NCBI GenBank assembly: GCA_964500445.1
Contig: CAZCOG010000008.1
Coordinates: 62,001-126,000, forward strand
Length of the DNA stretch: 64,000 nt
Direction of reading: 5' to 3'
From: Persicitalea sp964500445
GTDB lineage: Bacteria > Bacteroidota > Bacteroidia > Cytophagales > Spirosomataceae
Shown here piece after piece: positions 33,603 to 42,342 of this stretch. Position numbers and translations under genes: made by a program. Every line of letters begins with the position of its first letter. Positions within the stretch are counted from its first letter, which is position 1. Under the pieces are notes generated by a model that ran no database searches, was not told where the DNA came from, and was given only the letters and a program-made list of their open reading frames with translations.

Positions 33603-34652
33603 ATGAAGTTATCCGAATTTAAATTTGATCTTCCTCAAAGCCTGATTGCCTTACATCCCGCCGAACGGGGGGAGTCGCGCCTGATGGTAGTACACCGCGA
33701 CAGCGGAGAATTTGAACACAAGTCCTTTGGTGACATCGTCGATTATTTCGACGACGGTGACGTTATGGTCATCAACGACACAAAGGTTTTTCCGGCCCGA
33801 CTTTTTGGGCAAAAGGAGAAAACCGGGGCTAAGATTGAAGTTTTCCTGCTGCGCGAACTTAACCGTGAGATGCGCCTTTGGGACGTACTGGTAGACCCAG
33901 CCCGGAAAATCAGGGTTGGCAATAAACTGTATTTTGGCGATAACGATCTGGTAGCAGAAGTGATCGACAATACTACGTCTCGCGGTCGTACGATTCGCTT
34001 CCTTTCCGATAGCTCGCATGAAGAGTTCATGAAGCTTGTAGATCAGCTGGGCGAAACCCCTCTGCCACCCGAAATTATCTCACGCCGGAAGGTCGAGAAC
34101 GCCGACCGGGACCGTTTTCAGACTATTTACGCTGAAAATACAGGCGCCGTAGCCGCTCCCACGGCGGGGACGCACTTCACTAAGGCCATCATGAAGCGCC
34201 TGGAGATTAAAGGCGTGGGCTTTGCACCTGTGACTTTGCACGTAGGGCTAGGTACTTTCCGCAGCGTTGACGTTGAGGATCTGACCAAGCATAAGACTGA
34301 TTCGGAGAAGTACCAGATTTTGGAATCGAGCGTGGAAACCGTCAACGCAGCACTGGACAGCGGCAAGCGCGTATGTGCTGTGGGTACTACATCGCTCAAA
34401 GCCATCGAGTCGTCGGTGTCGGCGAGCGGGCATCTGAAAGCTGTTGACGGCTGGACGGACCGCTTCGTGTTTCCTCCCTACGAGTTTAAGCTGGCAAATG
34501 CCATGATCACCAACTTTCACCTGCCGGAATCTATCCTGTTAATGTCAGCGCGGGCGTTCGGCGGCAACGAACTCATTAAGGAAGCCTATAAGGTCGCCAT
34601 AAAGGAGAAGTACAAATTCTTTACCTACGGGGATGCGATGCTTATTCTTTGA
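33603..34652 (+). CDS. queA: S-adenosylmethionine:tRNA ribosyltransferase-isomerase
   Basis: Transfers and rearranges the ribosyl group of SAM onto 7-aminomethyl-7-deazaguanine at tRNA position 34, making epoxyqueuosine. It is 349 residues from the ATG giving MKLSEFKFDLPQSLIALHP; an in-frame start ten codons earlier adds non-conserved residues. Conserved are DDGDVMVINDTKVFPARL, TVFAAPTAGTHF-like (AVAAPTAGTHF), HVGLGTFRSVDVEDL and the C-terminal ITNFHLPESILLMSARAFGG. Confidence 0.96.
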   Translation: MKLSEFKFDLPQSLIALHPAERGESRLMVVHRDSGEFEHKSFGDIVDYFDDGDVMVINDTKVFPARLFGQKEKTGAKIEVFLLRELNREMRLWDVLVDPARKIRVGNKLYFGDNDLVAEVIDNTTSRGRTIRFLSDSSHEEFMKLVDQLGETPLPPEIISRRKVENADRDRFQTIYAENTGAVAAPTAGTHFTKAIMKRLEIKGVGFAPVTLHVGLGTFRSVDVEDLTKHKTDSEKYQILESSVETVNAALDSGKRVCAVGTTSLKAIESSVSASGHLKAVDGWTDRFVFPPYEFKLANAMITNFHLPESILLMSARAFGGNELIKEAYKVAIKEKYKFFTYGDAMLIL

Positions 34653-34706
34653 TAAGTAGCTGGTTAAGTAAATAGTCATTCATAGGGGAATAAGTCGATT
34701 TCTACC

Positions 34707-34727
34707 TCTCAACTCTCAATTCTCAAC
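34707..34727 (+). repeat. Three tandem 7-bp repeats abutting ispD
   Basis: TCTCAAC, TCTCAAT, TCTCAAC in tandem; the final C is the first base of the CTG that begins the ispD reading frame. The TCxCAAx register resembles the other arrays at 38209, 45620 and 46500. Confidence 0.6.
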
Positions 34728-35422
34728 TGAATAACTTTGCTATTATCGTAGCGGGCGGCAGCGGGAGCCGAATGAAGAGCGACCTGCCCAAGCAGTTTCT
34801 GCCCGTAGGCGGGCGTCCGGTACTAATGTGGACGCTGGATGCTTTTCGTAATTATTCAAAAGAGATTCAGATCAGATTGGTTTTGCCCGAAAGTCAGTTC
34901 GATTTTTGGAGCAATTTGTGCGATGCTCACGAATTTGAATTCAACGGGCAGCTTGTAGCTGGTGGTGAAACTCGGTTTCATTCGGTAAAAAATGGTCTGA
35001 AAAGTATCCCGGCGGAGGAAGGGTTCGTAGCAGTTCACGATGGTGTGCGACCTTTCGTTTCCTCTCAGATTATTGAAAATTCATTTCAAAAAGCCGCCGC
35101 TGCCGGCACAGCAGTGACCTGCGTGGCATTGAAAGATTCGGCCCGGCTTGTCCGATCTGATGGTTCCAATGAAGCCGTCAGCCGTAGTGACTACCGTCTG
35201 GTACAAACTCCGCAAACGTTCCGCCTGGACTGGATGCGACGTGCTTTTGCTACCGAAGCTCACCCGCACTTTACCGATTGCGCCAGCGTACTAGAGGCGG
35301 CGGCTTTTCCCGTTCATCTGATCGAAGGTAGTTACGAAAATATCAAAATAACTACGCCTGAGGACTTGCTGTGGGCAGAGGCGTTTTTAAAAAGCACTTC
35401 GTTCAAAGTACCTCGTTCTTAG
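34727..35422 (+). CDS. ispD: 2-C-methyl-D-erythritol 4-phosphate cytidylyltransferase with non-ATG start
   Basis: Makes CDP-methylerythritol in the MEP isoprenoid pathway. The nucleotide-binding N-terminus AIIVAGGSGSRMKSDLPKQF is essential, yet the first ATG (34772) lies inside it, after the GGSGSR loop. Reading upstream in frame gives LNNFAIIVAGG, with no ATG, GTG or TTG before the stop at 34691; the CTG at 34727 aligns with where MNxxAIIVAGG homologues begin. Started there the protein is 231 residues, normal for IspD. Other landmarks: VHDGVRPFVS, VALKDSARLV, QTPQTFRLDWM, ENIKITTPEDL. Initiation at CTG is inference. Confidence 0.88.
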   Translation: MNNFAIIVAGGSGSRMKSDLPKQFLPVGGRPVLMWTLDAFRNYSKEIQIRLVLPESQFDFWSNLCDAHEFEFNGQLVAGGETRFHSVKNGLKSIPAEEGFVAVHDGVRPFVSSQIIENSFQKAAAAGTAVTCVALKDSARLVRSDGSNEAVSRSDYRLVQTPQTFRLDWMRRAFATEAHPHFTDCASVLEAAAFPVHLIEGSYENIKITTPEDLLWAEAFLKSTSFKVPRS

Positions 35423-35521
35423 CGCTATTTTCTTAAATTACCGATTGACAGATTTTGTTTATCTGTTACCACAAGAATCTGGCAAGCCGATCTGTATTAA
35501 GAACCGTAGAACGAAACCGCA

Positions 35522-36511
35522 ATGCGCCCCCGGCTTACCGTTACTAACTACATCGACGGAATCCTGAACGGCGACCGAATGGTATTGAGCCGAGCCATTA
35601 CGCTGGTGGAGAGTCATTTGTCCTCCGATCGGGATCTGGCGCAGCAAGTACTTGCAGGGGTGCTACCTCACACCGCCAATTCATTGCGCATAGGTATCAC
35701 GGGAGTACCGGGAGTGGGCAAAAGTACCTTCATCGAAGCATTGGGGCAGTACATCGTTTCGCTGGGAAAATCACTGGCGGTACTTACCGTTGATCCCAGT
35801 AGCCAACGATCGGGCGGTAGCATCCTGGGCGACAAAACACGTATGGAAATGCTTTCTCATCATCCGTTGGCCTATATCCGGCCTTCGGCAACGGGTGGTT
35901 CGCTGGGTGGCGTTGCTCATCGGACCCGGGAAGCAATGCTACTCTGTGAGGCGGCTGGTTATGAGATTATTTTAGTCGAAACAGTGGGCGTCGGCCAGTC
36001 CGAAACGCTGGTGAGAGGCATGACCGACTTTTTCCTGTTACTGATGCTGGCGGGCGCAGGCGACGAGTTGCAGGGAATCAAGAAGGGGATCATGGAAATG
36101 GCCGACGTCATTGCCATCACCAAAACCGATGGTTCTAACCGTCTGCTAGCCGAGCAGGCCGTGAGTGAATATTGGAACGCGCTGCACCTTTTTGCTCCTA
36201 CCGAATCAGGTTGGGGTGTCCCGGTGGTAACTTGCTCAGCGATTGAAAATGAAGGAATTGAAGAGATTTGGGGTTTGATTCGAAACTACCAGGCCCTTAC
36301 CAGAGGCAATGGGTACTTTAATAAAAATCGTCAAGATCAAAACGTTGACTGGCTGCGCAGCCAAATCCGGCAGCAACTGGAAGAGCAATTTTTTAGTCAC
36401 CCCGACATATCGAAGCAGTGGGCCGAAACTGAGCGAGCTGTTCGTGACGGAGCCGAGTTACCACTGACTGCGGCGCAAAGGCTGCTGCGTTGTTTTTTTG
36501 AGGGAGAATAG
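35522..36511 (+). CDS. meaB: Methylmalonyl-CoA mutase-associated GTPase MeaB
   Basis: G3E-family GTPase that protects and reloads the B12 enzyme methylmalonyl-CoA mutase. 329 residues: Walker A GVPGVGKSTFIEALG, the SIMIBI Asp in LTVDPSSQRSGGSILGDKTRM, switch ETVGVGQSETLV, and base-recognition ITKTDG. The mutase genes are not in this window. It converges on the DUF4440-like gene. Confidence 0.95.
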   Translation: MRPRLTVTNYIDGILNGDRMVLSRAITLVESHLSSDRDLAQQVLAGVLPHTANSLRIGITGVPGVGKSTFIEALGQYIVSLGKSLAVLTVDPSSQRSGGSILGDKTRMEMLSHHPLAYIRPSATGGSLGGVAHRTREAMLLCEAAGYEIILVETVGVGQSETLVRGMTDFFLLLMLAGAGDELQGIKKGIMEMADVIAITKTDGSNRLLAEQAVSEYWNALHLFAPTESGWGVPVVTCSAIENEGIEEIWGLIRNYQALTRGNGYFNKNRQDQNVDWLRSQIRQQLEEQFFSHPDISKQWAETERAVRDGAELPLTAAQRLLRCFFEGE

Positions 36512-36567
36512 CCCTTACTTTTTTGCATAGGGTAGCAAAACTGAAATAGCTTTTTATCCTTCCCCGC

Positions 36568-36999
36568 TCAGCTCGTATGATCGCACACGACTACCCACTT
36601 TCCCTTCAATTTCCGCCAAAGCAAAGTATAGTGTCCGCCCACATCACCCACTTCGGGGCGGGTAATGTGCCACTTGCCCACGACGAAAGCTACGTCTTTG
36701 CCCGGAAAAGAAAGGTGCAGAATATCGAATTTCAGCGTTCCCATCGTGGCGCGGTCAGGATAGCGCTTCAGGTAGTTCTGGTAAGTATTCTGGTAGCCAT
36801 AGGTCACGCCATTTTTGCCCACAAACATCAGTGAATCTGATTCCCAGTAGCCATTCATGAAAGCCTTGATGTTTCCGGCATTCCAGTCAGCGGTTTGGCG
36901 GTCGAGGGTAGTCAGGATAGCCTGGCGGTCGTTGCGGGATTGGGCCACTAAAATCGTGGTAGTTAGTAGCAACAGGCAGATAAGGGTGGCGTTTCTCAT
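36568..36999 (-). CDS. Exported NTF2-like (DUF4440/YybH-type) protein
   Basis: 143 residues: signal peptide MRNATLICLLLLTTTILVAQ and an NTF2/SnoaL-like cone fold with DRQTADWNAGNIKAFMNGYWESDSLMFVGKNG and GKWHITRPEVGDVGGHYTLLWRKLKGKWVVVCDHTS. Such proteins often act as small-ligand binding or isomerase modules; no specific substrate can be named. Single gene, convergent with meaB. Confidence 0.8.
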   Translation of the reverse strand: MRNATLICLLLLTTTILVAQSRNDRQAILTTLDRQTADWNAGNIKAFMNGYWESDSLMFVGKNGVTYGYQNTYQNYLKRYPDRATMGTLKFDILHLSFPGKDVAFVVGKWHITRPEVGDVGGHYTLLWRKLKGKWVVVCDHTS

Positions 37000-37124
37000 C
37001 TATTTTGCGGAATTTTGTGATTACAGGTTGGGTTGACTATTGTAGGTAAAAGAGGTTCAGCTTAGATTCTGAGTAAGCAAACCTAACCGTATTGGCGGTC
37101 TGAACTTAAAAACCTAAGACTTTA

Positions 37125-37250
37125 ATGCCTCTACTCATGTTCAATAAGCTTTTCAAAAAAGTGGATCGGCAGCAGTACCCGTTTGTAGATGGCCTGTACT
37201 ACCTTTTCATTATCGTCTTCATACTTTTGCTGTTTCTCTTCTTTTCCTGA
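37125..37250 (+). CDS. Putative 41-residue single-span membrane protein
   Basis: Small ORF read directly: MPLLMFNKLFKKVDRQQYPF, then VDGLYYLFIIVFILLLFLFF and a final Ser. A basic N-terminus followed by about 17 strongly hydrophobic residues at the C-terminus gives a tail-anchored topology. It ends 5 nt before the GTG of the lipid kinase gene, suggesting translational coupling. I know no family; conservation upstream of the kinase in relatives would be the test. Confidence 0.45.
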   Translation: MPLLMFNKLFKKVDRQQYPFVDGLYYLFIIVFILLLFLFFS

Positions 37251-37255
37251 AAATA

Positions 37256-38131
37256 GTGCGTGAGTCCTTCTTATTCGTGATCAATCCGAATTCTGGTACT
37301 ACCCTGGGCCGCGGAGCCGACCAGATGGCAATTCTATTGGCGCAAAAAGCGAAAGAAGCCGGATACGAAGCAGAGTGCGTCATCACCCAGACCAAAGGCC
37401 ACGCCACTGAACTGGCAGCCGTTGCTTCAGCCCACAAGCAGTTTGGTACGGTAGTAGCCGTGGGAGGCGATGGTACGGTCAACGAAGTGGCGCGGGCTTT
37501 GCTTCATTCCGACACGGCTCTGGGTATTCTGCCGCTGGGATCCGGTAACGGTCTGGCGCGGCATCTGGGTATTCCGCTCACGCTGCCGGAGGCATTGGAT
37601 CACCTCTGGAAAAGCAAGATGGTGAATATTGATAGTGCTACGCTCAATTTTCAGCCTTTTTTTTGCGTGGCCGGATTAGGTTTCGATGCCCATGTCAGCC
37701 ATCTTTTTGGCCAGCAGTCCCAGCGGGGCTGGGATACTTACGTAAAGGTATCCATGAAGGCTTATCTGGATTACCTGCCGCAACGGCTCAAAATTGAAGG
37801 GCTAGATGCGGAAGTATTTTCGTTGAGTTTTGCCAACGCCGGGCAATTCGGTAATAATGCATGGGTGGCTCCCCACGCCGACCTCGCCGACGGGCTGCTG
37901 GAAGTATGTACTGTAACGCCATTTCCCAAATGGTTCGGGACAGCCCTTGCCTTCCAGCTATTTACCAAAAATCTGAGAACCTCTACCTACGTCGCCTACC
38001 AGTCGCTAACTTCAGTAAATGTCGAAACTAAACGCCCGGCTCTCGTCCACTACGACGGTGAACCCTGGCAGCTAGAAACCAACCGGATTGAGGTAAAGAT
38101 CGTGCCGCAGAGCTTGCGGGTTAGAGGCTAA
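37256..38131 (+). CDS. Diacylglycerol/lipid kinase family protein (DgkB/YegS type)
   Basis: 291 residues from a GTG start. The kinase N-domain shows FVINPNSGT, the signature VAVGGDGTVNEVARALL and GILPLGSGNGLARHLGIP; the C-terminal beta-sandwich contains CVAGLGFDAHVSHLF and HYDGEPW. Family members phosphorylate diacylglycerol, long-chain bases or related lipids with ATP; with an SPT-like enzyme encoded nearby, a long-chain base is one possibility, but this is inference. Confidence 0.9.
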   Translation: MRESFLFVINPNSGTTLGRGADQMAILLAQKAKEAGYEAECVITQTKGHATELAAVASAHKQFGTVVAVGGDGTVNEVARALLHSDTALGILPLGSGNGLARHLGIPLTLPEALDHLWKSKMVNIDSATLNFQPFFCVAGLGFDAHVSHLFGQQSQRGWDTYVKVSMKAYLDYLPQRLKIEGLDAEVFSLSFANAGQFGNNAWVAPHADLADGLLEVCTVTPFPKWFGTALAFQLFTKNLRTSTYVAYQSLTSVNVETKRPALVHYDGEPWQLETNRIEVKIVPQSLRVRG

Positions 38132-38205
38132 AAGGAGAGAAGAGGCACAACAAGGCAAAGTTTTCCCACTTGTACGAGTAGGAAGAATGCAGTGACAATT
38201 TTTTT

Positions 38206-38257
38206 CATCACTCATCACTCATCACTCATCACTCATCACTCATCACTCATCACTCAT
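38206..38257 (+). repeat. Tandem array of seven CACTCAT heptamers
   Basis: Seven perfect copies of CACTCAT (38209-38257), preceded by a partial unit CAT. The last T is the first base of the TTG start of the following gene. Perfect identity of copies suggests recent expansion or slippage. Confidence 0.95.
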
Positions 38258-38925
38258 TGAAAGCTACTACCCACTCGATTTCCGCTACGCGCACAGCCCG
38301 GTACTATACATTGGGGGAGATGAACGAGCATACACGAAAGGTATGGTTCGTGTTGCACGGCTACGGGCAATTGGCCGAGTACTTTATCCGAAAATTTGAG
38401 AAAATCCAAGATACAGAAACGCTCATAGTAGCTCCCGAGGCGTTGTCGAGGTTTTACCTGGACCACAATTCAGGTAGGGTAGGAGCCAGCTGGATGACGC
38501 GCGAGGATCGTCTGCACGAAATCGACGATTACGTGGCGTATCTGGAAAGCATTCAGCAAGAGATTTTCAAGTACTTTTCCCCCGAAAAAGTACAGATTAC
38601 CGTCTTGGGTTTTTCGCAGGGCACCGCCACCGCGTGCCGTTGGATCAACCAAAGTGCAATGCGCTGTGACCGCCTGATTCTATGGGGCGGCTACTTCGCC
38701 AACGGAATTCTTGAGTTGGTGGAAAAAGAGCGCTTACCGCCACAGAATACATATTTCGTGTATGGAAACAAAGACGAGTACTTAAACCAACTGAATCCTG
38801 CTGAGTACCTGGAAAATCTTCGTACCGAATTGCCTTTCCTGAAAATAGTAGAGTACAGAGGCGGCCACGCGATTGATACAGAAGTGTTGAGCACGCGATT
38901 TGGTGAAAAACCAACTACCTTTTAG
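38257..38925 (+). CDS. Alpha/beta hydrolase, phospholipase/carboxylesterase-like
   Basis: 222 residues: FVLHGYGQLAEYF oxyanion region, nucleophile elbow GFSQGTATACRW (G-x-S-x-G), FVYGNKDEYLN near the catalytic Asp and RGGHAID with the His. The TTG start is chosen because the N-terminal HSISATRTARYYTLGE region precedes the fold as in homologues; the next ATG (MNEHTRKVW, 38323) is the alternative. The start lies exactly at the end of a perfect heptamer array. Substrate unknown. Confidence 0.85.
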   Translation: MKATTHSISATRTARYYTLGEMNEHTRKVWFVLHGYGQLAEYFIRKFEKIQDTETLIVAPEALSRFYLDHNSGRVGASWMTREDRLHEIDDYVAYLESIQQEIFKYFSPEKVQITVLGFSQGTATACRWINQSAMRCDRLILWGGYFANGILELVEKERLPPQNTYFVYGNKDEYLNQLNPAEYLENLRTELPFLKIVEYRGGHAIDTEVLSTRFGEKPTTF

Positions 38926-38988
38926 CCATTCCTAAGTTCATAGTACTTTGTGGTACTAAGCTTAAATGCCTGCGGTAGTCGGAGTGTT

Positions 38989-39744
38989 TCAACCCTTTCG
39001 ATAAACCGTCGTTGCTGCTGCCTGCGCAGCGGCAAATATGGTAATGTCCGCAATCATCACGTGAGCGGGCGCGTTTACTGCATAGGCAATGCTGTCGGCG
39101 ATGTCTTCGGCCCGTAGGGGCACGAAGCCTTCGTAGACCTTGTCGGCGCGTGCCTCGTCTCCCTTAAAGCGCACCATCGAGAATTCGGTTTCCACTGCAC
39201 CGGGAGCAATATTGGTTACTTTGATGCCATGCTGGGTCAAGTCGAGGCGCATTCCTTCGCTAAGGGCTTCAACGGCAGCTTTGGAAGCACAATAGACAGT
39301 TCCGTTGGCGTAGGTTTGTTTGCCCGCGATGGAACTGACGTTGACAATGTGGCCGCGGCCGCGTTGCACCATACCGGGTGTCACTGCTTTAGTAAGATAC
39401 AGCAAGCCTTTCACATTGCTGTCGAGCATAGCGTCCCAGTCGTCGGGATCGCCTTCGTCAATGGGACCGAAGCCGTGGGCATTTCCGGCGTTATTGACCA
39501 GAATATCGATGTTTTGCCACTCGGCAGGTAGCGAGTCAATAGCTTTGAAGGCTTCTTTGCGGTCGCGGACGTCGAACTCAAGCGTTGTAGTTTTGACATA
39601 GGGGCCAAGTGCCTCGCTTAGTTCTTGTAGTCGTTCCCGGCGGCGACCGCAGAGAATAAGATCAATATTACTTTTGGCGAAAGCTTCGGCGGTGGCCTTT
39701 CCAATGCCGGATGACGCTCCGGTGATAAGGGCTATTCGGGACAT
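38989..39744 (-). CDS. Short-chain dehydrogenase/reductase (YdfG-like)
   Basis: NAD(P)-dependent oxidoreductase, 251 residues starting MSRIALITGASSGIG. Classical SDR signs: TGxxxGIG cofactor loop, GRRRERL after strand 2 (Arg residues favour NADPH), NNAGNAHG, catalytic Ser in NVSSIAG, and YCASKAA (Y-x3-K). It resembles the 3-hydroxy acid / serine dehydrogenase YdfG group. An in-frame extension upstream of the ATG lacks similarity. A TATATTTG box lies about 30 nt upstream on the same strand. Confidence 0.92.
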   Translation of the reverse strand: MSRIALITGASSGIGKATAEAFAKSNIDLILCGRRRERLQELSEALGPYVKTTTLEFDVRDRKEAFKAIDSLPAEWQNIDILVNNAGNAHGFGPIDEGDPDDWDAMLDSNVKGLLYLTKAVTPGMVQRGRGHIVNVSSIAGKQTYANGTVYCASKAAVEALSEGMRLDLTQHGIKVTNIAPGAVETEFSMVRFKGDEARADKVYEGFVPLRAEDIADSIAYAVNAPAHVMIADITIFAAAQAAATTVYRKG

Positions 39745-39774
39745 GAATTTATTAGGGAATAGTGGACGAGTAAA

Positions 39775-39782
39775 CAAATATA
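39775..39782 (-). promoter_or_regulatory. Candidate -7 box of the SDR gene
   Basis: Minus-strand TATATTTG, matching TAnnTTTG, 30 nt from the start codon; no -33 at standard spacing. Confidence 0.4.
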
Positions 39783-39864
39783 GCGAACATAAAAGATGGA
39801 TAAAGTTAAGCAAATTGCCTTTCAATGGTTAGATTCGCCTTCAGGAATAGTAAAAGACAGGAAA

Positions 39865-41022
39865 ATGAAACTTGCTTCCTTACTTTGTGCCTTCATCATC
39901 GGGCTGGGCTTGGTTTGTGCCCAAACCCCTAAAAAAATGCAGGATTCTATCGACGAAGTTCGCCAGCAGTATGCACCGGATCGCCGGGTAGCGGTTTTTC
40001 AGGTCGAAGCGGATGAACACGGAGTACTTACGGGGAAGACTAATCTACCCGAAGCCAAAAGTGATTTATTGAAAAAACTCGCGGATGCGGGACTAAAGTA
40101 CCAGGATAGTATCCAGGTGCTGCCTGCCGCAGCCTTGGGCGAGCAAATTTATGGAGTAGTGAACCTGTCGGTGGCCAACATCCGCTCGCAGCCCCGCGAT
40201 GCAGCCGAATTGGCTACGCAGGCTCTGCTGGGGATGCCTTTGAAGGTGTTGGATAAAGATCGTGGCTGGTACCTGGTTCAAACGCCCGACCATTACATTG
40301 CGTGGCTGGATTGGGGAGGCTTCCAACGCATGAATCAGTCCGATTTCGCGGCTTGGGAAGGCGCTGAAAAAATAATCGTTTTATCTCCTTATACTTTCTC
40401 CTATGAGAAAACCGATACCGAGGGCCAGACTGTCTCGGATCTGGTAGCGGGCGATCTGTTAAAAATGCTTGACGAAAATGGTGAGTTTTATTATGTACAG
40501 TACCCAGACGGCCGCACTGCCTACGTGAATAAGACCGACGCCCGACCTTACGCGGAATGGCTGGCTTCACTCACTATTTCCGAAGATAAATTGGTGAGTG
40601 CTGCCAAGCGTATGATGGGGTTGCCTTATCTGTGGGGTGGGACATCGTATAAGGGGGTAGATTGCAGCGGTTTTACCAAAACCATTTATCTGCTCAATGG
40701 CTGGGTATTGCCGCGTGATGCTTCCCAACAGGTACATTCGGGTAATTTGGTAGATACCGACAATGGCTTCGACAAATTACGGCCCGGTGATCTTCTATTC
40801 TTTGGTACCAGGGCAGGTGAAAATACTACGGAAAAAGTGACGCACGTAGGTATGTGGATCGGCAACGGTGAGTTTATCCATGCTTCGGGTAAAGTACGCG
40901 TCAGCAGTATGGATGTCGGGGCACCCAACTACGACGAGTTTGAAAAGAACCGATTTATCCGCGCCAAGCGACTCCTCGGTAACGCCCAAGGCGTTCAGCA
41001 ATTAAAAGCGATGGTAAATTGA
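39865..41022 (+). CDS. NlpC/P60 (C40) peptidoglycan hydrolase with SH3-like domains
   Basis: 385 residues. Signal peptide MKLASLLCAFIIGLGLVCAQ (start at this ATG rather than one 23 codons upstream, which would precede the signal peptide with charged residues). Two bacterial SH3-like regions follow (about 110-155, NLSVANIRSQP; and 190-235). The NlpC/P60 domain has the Cys in WGGTSYKGVDCSGFT, the first His in VTHVGMWIG and the third polar residue in FIHASG. It likely cleaves cell-wall peptides (gamma-D-Glu-diaminopimelate type) in the periplasm. Confidence 0.92.
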   Translation: MKLASLLCAFIIGLGLVCAQTPKKMQDSIDEVRQQYAPDRRVAVFQVEADEHGVLTGKTNLPEAKSDLLKKLADAGLKYQDSIQVLPAAALGEQIYGVVNLSVANIRSQPRDAAELATQALLGMPLKVLDKDRGWYLVQTPDHYIAWLDWGGFQRMNQSDFAAWEGAEKIIVLSPYTFSYEKTDTEGQTVSDLVAGDLLKMLDENGEFYYVQYPDGRTAYVNKTDARPYAEWLASLTISEDKLVSAAKRMMGLPYLWGGTSYKGVDCSGFTKTIYLLNGWVLPRDASQQVHSGNLVDTDNGFDKLRPGDLLFFGTRAGENTTEKVTHVGMWIGNGEFIHASGKVRVSSMDVGAPNYDEFEKNRFIRAKRLLGNAQGVQQLKAMVN

Positions 41023-41187
41023 GTAGCTAATTTCGAAACAACAAAGCGTGAATCGGGATTAAATGAGAGAAGCTACCGATCGATGGCGATTTGCGCTCAG
41101 CAGCTCAACAAATCAAGGTATCAACAAATAAACCCTCGACAAAATCGTTTCTTTGAAGAAATACCCCCGATAAACCGTCAACTATTC

Positions 41188-41195
41188 TAATTTTG
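41188..41195 (+). promoter_or_regulatory. Candidate promoter of the DUF6089 operon
   Basis: TAATTTTG followed by CCG, about 21 nt upstream of the start; no -33 TTG at 17-23 nt. Confidence 0.45.
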
Positions 41196-41215
41196 CCGAA
41201 AAACGGCCAATACTT

Positions 41216-42235
41216 ATGAATCTTTTTTTTGAAAGGAACCGCAGGATGAGAATAGCGGGGATGGCCGTCGCCATTCTGACGCTACTGGGAAGTGAGATAG
41301 CTACGGCACAATTCAAAAGCAGTAGTTTCGTGCCTTACTCCAGTGTTTCGCTGGGAATCGGGACATCGAGTTATTATGGTGACCTAGCTCCTTACCGTCG
41401 AGTTTTTGCCTCTACATTTGGTATGATGCGATGGAGTATAACGGCTGATTACACTCGTCACTTTACGCCGCGCTTTGGAGCGCGGGCGTCTTTTACATGG
41501 GCGCGAATTTCGGGCGACGATTATAACATGAACAAAGGTTCCAACGGTAGTCCCATTTACTTTGCTCGAAACCTGCACTTTCGCAACGATCTGAAAGAAT
41601 TCGCCCTGACTGGCATTTTCAAGATAATTCCTGACAGCCGTAGCTACGACCGCCGCCCCCAGTTGAGTCCTTATCTCTTTGCCGGGATTGCTGCAGTGGC
41701 TCATAATCCCATGGCCCGTGTACCTGACCTGGATGGTAACCAATGGGTGAGGCTACAGCCTCTCGGTACAGAAGGGCAAGGAAGCCCAGGTGTGGCCGAA
41801 AAGCCTTATTCGCTGGTAACACTGGCCATCCCGGTTGGTTTTGGCCTTCGATATAAAATCAACCAGCGCTTCGATGTGTCGGCCGAATTGGGTTTTCGGT
41901 TCACTACCAGTGATTATCTGGACGACGTAAGTGGGTATTATCCTGACCCCAATGTATTGAAAGATGATCTGGCCCGGGCTATGTCCAATCGCTCCGCCGA
42001 GCCCACGGCTGCCCGTAAAGGCGGCGACCGGACCGAAGGACTAAGGCGTTTTCTGGCTGAGCAATACGGAATTGACGCTTCAGGCATTGATCCCTTCGTA
42101 GCTATCGGGCAAACCGATTATGCCACACCGGGCTCGGCCCGCGGTAATCCGGCTCGTAATGACGCTTACATGCTGGGTACTATTCGTCTGACATACATTC
42201 TGGGTAGCCCGATCAAATGTCCTCCTTTGAAATAA
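41216..42235 (+). CDS. DUF6089-type outer-membrane beta-barrel protein
   Basis: 339 residues: signal peptide ending SEIATAQF, then repeated amphipathic strands and the family start SSVSLGIGTSSYYGDLAPY. The pattern LxxGxGTxxYxGDL near the N-terminus and YLFAGIAAVAHNP in the middle mark the group. The C-terminus is LTYILGSPIKCPPLK, a terminal strand followed by a Cys. Role unknown; members are predicted integral outer-membrane proteins. First of three genes on the same strand. Confidence 0.8.
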   Translation: MNLFFERNRRMRIAGMAVAILTLLGSEIATAQFKSSSFVPYSSVSLGIGTSSYYGDLAPYRRVFASTFGMMRWSITADYTRHFTPRFGARASFTWARISGDDYNMNKGSNGSPIYFARNLHFRNDLKEFALTGIFKIIPDSRSYDRRPQLSPYLFAGIAAVAHNPMARVPDLDGNQWVRLQPLGTEGQGSPGVAEKPYSLVTLAIPVGFGLRYKINQRFDVSAELGFRFTTSDYLDDVSGYYPDPNVLKDDLARAMSNRSAEPTAARKGGDRTEGLRRFLAEQYGIDASGIDPFVAIGQTDYATPGSARGNPARNDAYMLGTIRLTYILGSPIKCPPLK

Positions 42236-42342
42236 ATTAGCGTCGGGTAATTCGTAATGAATACTGAGAGAGGGTACTTCAGGCTATTTATTTTGGTCCA
42301 GTCGCTTTCAATTTGGTAAAACCCTCTTTAATTTAACGTCTC

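Noticed and set aside
34772..35422. ispD starting at the first ATG
   Set aside because: It would remove the conserved nucleotide-binding loop, so the protein would be inactive; the frame clearly extends upstream.
31991..36511. A propionate/methylmalonyl-CoA operon (biotin carboxylase plus meaB)
   Set aside because: queA and ispD lie between them, with a promoter before queA, and neither mutase nor carboxyltransferase genes are present; only a loose functional link is supported.
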